Origin: CAZUGH01 sp964619785
Lineage (GTDB): Bacteria > Bacillota > Clostridia > Lachnospirales > Lachnospiraceae
Assembly: GCA_964619785.1 (NCBI GenBank)
Contig: CAZUGH010000079.1
Location: 1 to 7,685, forward strand
Direction of reading: 5' to 3'
Length of the DNA: 7,685 bases
Shown: in pieces, positions 5,978 through 7,685 of the stretch
Position numbering within the stretch: the stretch's first letter is position 1
Layout of the letters: every line of letters begins with the position of its first letter
Position numbers and translations under genes: made by a program
The notes under the pieces: model-generated
The model's input: the letters and a program-made list of their open reading frames with translations, nothing else
The model's database searches: none
Told to the model about the DNA's origin: nothing

Positions 5978-6213
5978 AGATACTTGTATAATTCCTTCGC
6001 TTCATCTTTCTTATATGTCTCTTCTACGCTTAGAATCTCTACCTTCGTATTCTTATTACCAAACTGAATCTCAATCACGTCTCCAGCCTTGACATTGAGT
6101 GACGCCTTTGCCACCTTGTCGTTTACCAGAATTCGCCCCGCATCACATGCCTCATTGGCAACAGTACGGCGCTTAATCAATCGAGAAACCTTTAAATATT
6201 TATCTAATCTCAT
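5974..6213 (-). CDS. rqcP: S4-domain RNA-binding protein RqcP (YabO/HslR family)
   Basis: A 79-residue protein that is almost all S4 RNA-binding domain. The motif MRLDKYLKVSRLIKRRTVAN opens it, and GRILVND and AGDVIEIQFG follow. Members at this locus (YabO) are RqcP, which works with RqcH on stalled 50S subunits, helping C-terminal alanine tailing of incomplete chains in ribosome quality control. The related E. coli protein HslR binds the same kind of particle. The ATG at 6213 is the only sensible start. AAAGGA lies about 12 bases upstream, a rather long spacing. The gene stands apart from HU by about 160 bases that hold two hairpins, and is followed by yabP. Its own promoter was not recognised. 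Confidence 0.92.
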   Translation of the reverse strand: MRLDKYLKVSRLIKRRTVANEACDAGRILVNDKVAKASLNVKAGDVIEIQFGNKNTKVEILSVEETYKKDEAKELYKYL

Positions 6214-6268
6214 ATGAATTCACATTCCTTTCAAAATTTAACCGGTTCGCTATCTAGTCATCTATAAT

Positions 6269-6296
6269 AATCGAGTAGGTTGCCTCCTACTCGATT
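6269..6296 (-). repeat. Perfect 11-bp hairpin upstream of rqcP
   Basis: AATCGAGTAGG (6269-6279) pairs with CCTACTCGATT (6286-6296) around a six-base loop. In the minus-strand RNA, the sequence AGGAGG lies across the stem top and loop. The following bases (ATTATAG) are only weakly T-rich. It could be a second, weak terminator after HU or a processing site in the rqcP leader. Confidence 0.55.
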
Positions 6297-6321
6297 CATG
6301 CAATTTGGGCTTATTGCACAG

Positions 6322-6351
6322 AAAAGGCACCTAACATAAAGTCAGATGCCT
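6322..6351 (-). terminator. Intrinsic terminator of the HU gene
   Basis: On the minus strand AGGCATCTGA (6351-6342) pairs with TTAGGTGCCT (6334-6325) over 10 positions, two of them G-U pairs, with a seven-base loop. A short T-run (TTTTC) follows. It begins about 20 bases after the HU stop codon. It is a modest terminator, so partial read-through into rqcP is possible. Confidence 0.65.
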
Positions 6352-6372
6352 AAAATCAATTCATGCTAATGA

Positions 6373-6648
6373 CTAGTTGTTAACAGCCTCTTTAAGAGCT
6401 TTACCAGCTTTGAACTTAGGAGCCTTAGATGCTGCAATGCTCATTGGCTTGCCAGTAAGTGGGTTAATTCCCTCTCTAGCTGCTCTATTAGTAACTTCGA
6501 ATGAACCGAAGCCAACTAACTGAACTTTGTCACCTTTCTTTAACTCGCTTGTTACCACGTCAACAAAAGCCTTTAATGCTTTCTCGGAATCTTTCTTTGA
6601 AAGATCTGCCTGTTCAGCCATAGCTGCTACTAATTCAGTCTTATTCAT
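6373..6648 (-). CDS. hbs: DNA-binding protein HU
   Basis: A 91-residue histone-like protein that binds and bends DNA as a dimer and compacts the nucleoid. The N-terminal helical pair (MNKTELVAAMAEQADLSKKD, residues 1-20) starts it. The GFGSFEV block (46-52), the DNA-clasping arm with INPLTGK (61-67) and the C-terminal helix SKAPKFKAGKALKEAV follow. Length is standard. The ATG at 6648 has a strong AGAGGAGG with nine-base spacing to AGGAGG. A near-consensus sigma-A promoter (6700-6728) and a terminator frame it as a single-gene unit, fitting an abundant protein. Its place between spoVT and rqcP is common in clostridia; in Bacillus subtilis HU lies elsewhere. The symbol could equally be hupA. 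Confidence 0.97.
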   Translation of the reverse strand: MNKTELVAAMAEQADLSKKDSEKALKAFVDVVTSELKKGDKVQLVGFGSFEVTNRAAREGINPLTGKPMSIAASKAPKFKAGKALKEAVNN

Positions 6649-6699
6649 GGATATAATCCTCCTCTATTTCTTTACGTATTATAGTAAACCTACATCCTA

Positions 6700-6728
6700 T
6701 TTATACCCTTTTTTCGGGCATTTGTCAA
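6700..6728 (-). promoter_or_regulatory. Strong sigma-A-type promoter of HU
   Basis: On the minus strand a perfect -35 TTGACA (6728-6723) and -10 TATAAA (6705-6700) are separated by 17 bases. The expected start is near 6693, leaving a leader of about 45 bases ending in a strong ribosome site. The match to consensus fits a highly expressed vegetative gene. Confidence 0.85.
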
Positions 6729-6756
6729 GATTATTTATACATTTTTTTGAATCACT

Positions 6757-7299
6757 TTAGTTTTCCATCTGTCGACCAAGGAATAAAGACCCACAAATTG
6801 CCATTTTTTCCTCGAAATCTGAGAATGATTTATCTTCATTTTTCGACAATAATACAATTGTCCCAATCGCGTCTCCCTGGCTTATTATAGGGCTTACAGC
6901 CTCTTCCACTTCATGGCTGTCTTCCGTAATCGGGCAAAATTTTGCTTCATCTCTCTTGGCTACTACCGTTCGACGATCCTCGATACATTGTTGCAATTTA
7001 GTGTGAATTTCTCTTCCCAAATATTCTTTTTTTTCGGGTCCTGCTGCCGCCACAACCATATCCCGGTCCGTTGCACACACGGTACAACCAGCAACACTTG
7101 CTACCGATTCGACATATTCTTTTGCCACTTCGCCTAACTCCCCAATCGGAGAATACTTGCGTAATACAATTCCACCCTCACGATCTGTATAAATCTCTAG
7201 TGGGTCGCCTTCACGTATCCTTAATGTTCGTCGTATCTCCTTTGGCACAACAACACGCCCTAAATCATCTATTCTTCTTACAATTCCTGCTAATGTCAA
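6757..7299 (-). CDS. spoVT: Stage V sporulation protein T, transcription factor SpoVT
   Basis: An AbrB-type regulator that tunes forespore sigma-G genes and spore properties. The N-terminal swapped-hairpin DNA-binding domain is at about residues 5-42 (GIVRRIDDLGRVVVPKE and IRRTLRIREGDPLEIYTDRE are near-invariant), and a GAF-like sensor domain fills about 55-178. The start is the odd point. The family normally begins Met-x-x-x-GIVRR; here that place is a TTG at 7299, giving 180 residues, the family length. There is no ATG and no Shine-Dalgarno. The frame stays open upstream to another TTG at 7350, adding 17 residues unlike SpoVT. A recombinase gene ends only 123 bases upstream. I infer that inserted DNA replaced the native start region. 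The domains are intact, but expression may be impaired. Confidence 0.9.
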   Translation of the reverse strand: MTLAGIVRRIDDLGRVVVPKEIRRTLRIREGDPLEIYTDREGGIVLRKYSPIGELGEVAKEYVESVASVAGCTVCATDRDMVVAAAGPEKKEYLGREIHTKLQQCIEDRRTVVAKRDEAKFCPITEDSHEVEEAVSPIISQGDAIGTIVLLSKNEDKSFSDFEEKMAICGSLFLGRQMEN

Positions 7300-7340
7300 G
7301 CACTTTTTGCAAAAAATTATGAACTTTTTTTGCAACCGTT

Positions 7341-7425
7341 TCAGTATCAAATACTGAATATCATTTACTGCTCATGTCACTGTGATGTCATATTTGATTT
7401 TATTGTTCAAGTGATACTGATGTCA
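7341..7425. repeat. Cluster of short direct and inverted repeats between the recombinase gene and spoVT
   Basis: TGATGTCA occurs at 7383-7390 and 7418-7425, and its core ATGTCA again at 7374-7379 and (AATGTCA) at 7292-7298 inside the spoVT start. TCAGTATCA (7341-7349) is the exact reverse complement of TGATACTGA (7412-7420), and ATACTGA recurs at 7351-7357, forming a 7-bp hairpin with 7341-7347. Such clusters are expected at the end of an element cut by a large serine recombinase, but no attachment core can be proven from one end. Confidence 0.5.
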
Positions 7426-7685
7426 ATTATTTTTCCAAATAATATTCATCTTCATCCCTGAGTACAAATAAATCTTATCAATCAAGCTATTCACGAGCAC
7501 AGGCGATAAGCTCTCTAAATCTCCATAAGAAGCAATTTCCTGTTCCTTATTGTGTGCATTACTCAATGCCTGTTTCAGTTCATGGATTTCCTGCTCCTTT
7601 TCATGGATTAAATCCAACAAGGATTTTCTTTCCACATCCAGAAGTGTCTTTCTTTCCAAAAAATCCACCGTTGTTACTCTGTCTC
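7423..7685 (-). CDS. Large serine recombinase, C-terminal fragment (5' part outside window)
   Basis: The reading frame is open to the right edge of the window, so only about 86 C-terminal residues are seen; the GTG at 7668 is not a real start. A Lys/Glu/Leu-rich coiled coil (DVERKSLLDLIHEKEQEI and on) is followed by SPVLVNSLIDKIYLY and a terminal MNIIWKNN. This pattern, a coiled coil then LIDKIYxY and a short beta-strand ending in I-W-K, is typical of the tail of TndX/TnpX-like site-specific recombinases of clostridial integrative elements. The catalytic serine domain and zinc ribbon would lie outside. Such genes are often the last gene of their element, with the attachment site just past the stop codon. 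The match is to a short, variable tail, so confidence is moderate. Confidence 0.68.
   Translation of the reverse strand, partial: DRVTTVDFLERKTLLDVERKSLLDLIHEKEQEIHELKQALSNAHNKEQEIASYGDLESLSPVLVNSLIDKIYLYSGMKMNIIWKNN

Noticed and set aside
6678..6683. Second -10 (TATAAT) upstream of HU
   Set aside because: No -35 at a usable distance and no TGn extension; the TTGACA-17-TATAAA promoter just upstream is far better.
7310..7350. Sigma-G-like promoter for spoVT (TGAAAC and CATAAT)
   Set aside because: Poor match, and it would leave almost no leader before the TTG at 7299.
1..7685. CRISPR array, rRNA or riboswitch
   Set aside because: No regularly spaced repeats, no rRNA sequence and no recognisable aptamer core were seen.

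Overview
The window comes from the chromosome of an endospore-forming Firmicute, most likely a clostridium of the Lachnospiraceae type. Every recognisable gene lies on the minus strand. Read right to left, the order is: 3' end of a large serine recombinase, spoVT, HU (hbs/hupA), rqcP (yabO), yabP, yabQ, divIC, spoIIE, tilS, hpt, ftsH. This is the conserved block known from Bacillus subtilis (spoVT ... yabO-yabP-yabQ-divIC ... spoIIE ... tilS-hpt-ftsH), with HU between spoVT and yabO. The block mixes sporulation genes (spoVT, yabP, yabQ, spoIIE) with housekeeping genes (HU, rqcP, divIC, tilS, hpt, ftsH).

Layout. Bases 1-306 hold no gene, but contain a long palindrome, an intrinsic terminator for the ftsH operon and a possible small-RNA promoter. 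Bases 307-4081 are a tight tilS-hpt-ftsH operon with its own sigma-A-type promoter overlapping the spoIIE stop codon. Bases 4171-4630 are spoIIE, mostly lost in a 100-N scaffold gap (4477-4576), so only 18 N-terminal and about 101 C-terminal residues are visible. Bases 4666-4751 are a striking spoIIE control region: a sigma-A-type promoter with a 21-bp spacer and several Spo0A-box-like heptamers. A terminator then closes divIC. Bases 4842-6213 hold divIC, yabQ, yabP and rqcP, with a sigma-E-like promoter placed exactly so that yabP-yabQ can be switched on in the mother cell. HU has a near-consensus sigma-A promoter and its own terminator.

How the genes work together. The promoters seen suggest the cluster is cut into separately timed units: HU and tilS-hpt-ftsH vegetative, spoIIE at Spo0A activation, yabPQ under sigma-E.

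The right end is the most unusual part. The 3' end of a large serine recombinase, a typical end gene of integrative elements, stops 123 bp before the first conserved codon block of spoVT. SpoVT has no ATG and no Shine-Dalgarno there, and the short intervening stretch is full of small direct and inverted repeats. I infer that a mobile element has integrated at the 5' end of spoVT, so its start codon and promoter were replaced by element DNA. The wild-type locus is not visible here, so this remains a hypothesis.
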